Position numbers and translations under genes: made by a program. Source: PXAP01 sp964421595 (GTDB lineage Bacteria; Bacteroidota; Bacteroidia; Bacteroidales; PUMT01). Taken from it: a stretch of DNA of 64,000 nucleotides. Below are positions 63,884 through 64,000 of this stretch, in pieces. Where the stretch lies: positions 54,038-118,037 of the forward strand of contig CAYQXY010000011.1 in assembly GCA_964421595.1 (NCBI GenBank), in the 5' to 3' direction. The notes below the pieces were generated by a model that was not told the origin of the DNA, made no database searches, and saw only the letters and a list, made by a program, of their open reading frames with translations. Position 1 is the first letter of the stretch; every line of letters starts with the position of its first letter.

Positions 63884-64000
63884 CGTGTTTGTGAATTATT
63901 GTATTTACTCTAATATCCTGAATATAGGTATTTCTATATCTCTGATTAGTTCTACTTTGACAGATTAAATTGTTTTTTAAATGCCACATTAATATCTTGT

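Noticed and set aside
63952..64000. Possible last 15 codons of a minus-strand gene ending at 63952
   Set aside because: A frame ends FKKQFNLSK-stop at the right edge, but 15 codons are too few to support a gene or name.
1..64000. Search for tRNA, rRNA, CRISPR, transposase or phage genes
   Set aside because: No cloverleaf-like tRNA, regular spacer array or recognisable mobile-element protein was seen on either strand.

Overview
The window looks like a chromosomal segment of a Bacteroidota bacterium (class Bacteroidia or a close relative). Supporting signs are two secreted proteins with type IX secretion (T9SS) C-terminal sorting domains, an AsnA-type asparagine synthetase, a fused fucokinase/GDP-fucose pyrophosphorylase of the Bacteroides Fkp type, a GHMP kinase with a GYD(I/V)A signature, DUF4293/DUF3108/DUF4097 proteins, and promoter-like TTTG / TAnnTTTG elements. 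I saw no tRNA, rRNA, CRISPR array, transposase or phage gene.

Layout. 0-2.7 kb: 3'-truncated secreted lamin-tail protein, a Tat-exported sugar-isomerase-like TIM barrel, then a gene-free stretch with REP-like hairpins and a 104-bp tandem repeat. 2.3-3.8 kb: asnA behind a promoter, a short Asn-rich reading frame and a strong intrinsic terminator (possible attenuator). 4-9 kb: GltS-type transporter, an unknown secreted protein, a rhomboid protease overlapping a membrane DnaJ protein, and a fold-III PLP enzyme. 8.9-11.2 kb: ECF sigma factor / membrane protein / DUF4097 operon ended by a strong terminator. 11.3-14.8 kb: hybrid histidine kinase and isoaspartyl peptidase. 14.8-21.3 kb: trehalose region with a P-loop kinase, a beta-phosphoglucomutase fused to a GH65 phosphorylase, and, divergently, fused trehalose-6-phosphate synthase/phosphatase. 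21.4-24.4 kb: AlbA_2 protein and a cohesin/dockerin-like T9SS cargo. 24.8-29.4 kb: mevalonate pathway operon (HMG-CoA reductase, two GHMP kinases, diphosphomevalonate decarboxylase). 29.5-31.4 kb: electron transfer flavoprotein subunits. 31.5-37.8 kb: hydrolase, IMPACT protein, pyrB-pyrI with a decayed duplicate of the pyrI tail, DUF4293, nucleoside phosphorylase, SirB1-like and VanZ-like proteins.

37.8-64 kb is almost entirely minus strand and is a surface polysaccharide (capsule/exopolysaccharide) locus: UDP-GlcNAc 2-epimerase, UDP-sugar 4,6-dehydratase, Wzi-like outer-membrane protein, Fkp, DegT aminotransferase, PglC-like initiating phosphosugar transferase, six glycosyltransferases, a Wzy/ligase-like membrane protein, an alpha/alpha-toroid protein, a secreted beta-helix protein, and an unexpected cyclase + fumarase-superfamily lyase pair, ending in a ketoacyl-ACP synthase III. 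From about 49.5 kb onward the sequence is visibly more AT-rich, as is common for exchanged polysaccharide genes.

Working together: nucleotide-sugar enzymes (epimerase, dehydratase, aminotransferase, Fkp) would make activated sugars, the PglC-like enzyme would start the lipid-linked unit, glycosyltransferases would extend it, and the Wzy-like and Wzi-like proteins would polymerise and anchor it. No flippase or Wzz/Wza export gene is inside the window, so the locus probably continues past the right edge or is completed elsewhere.
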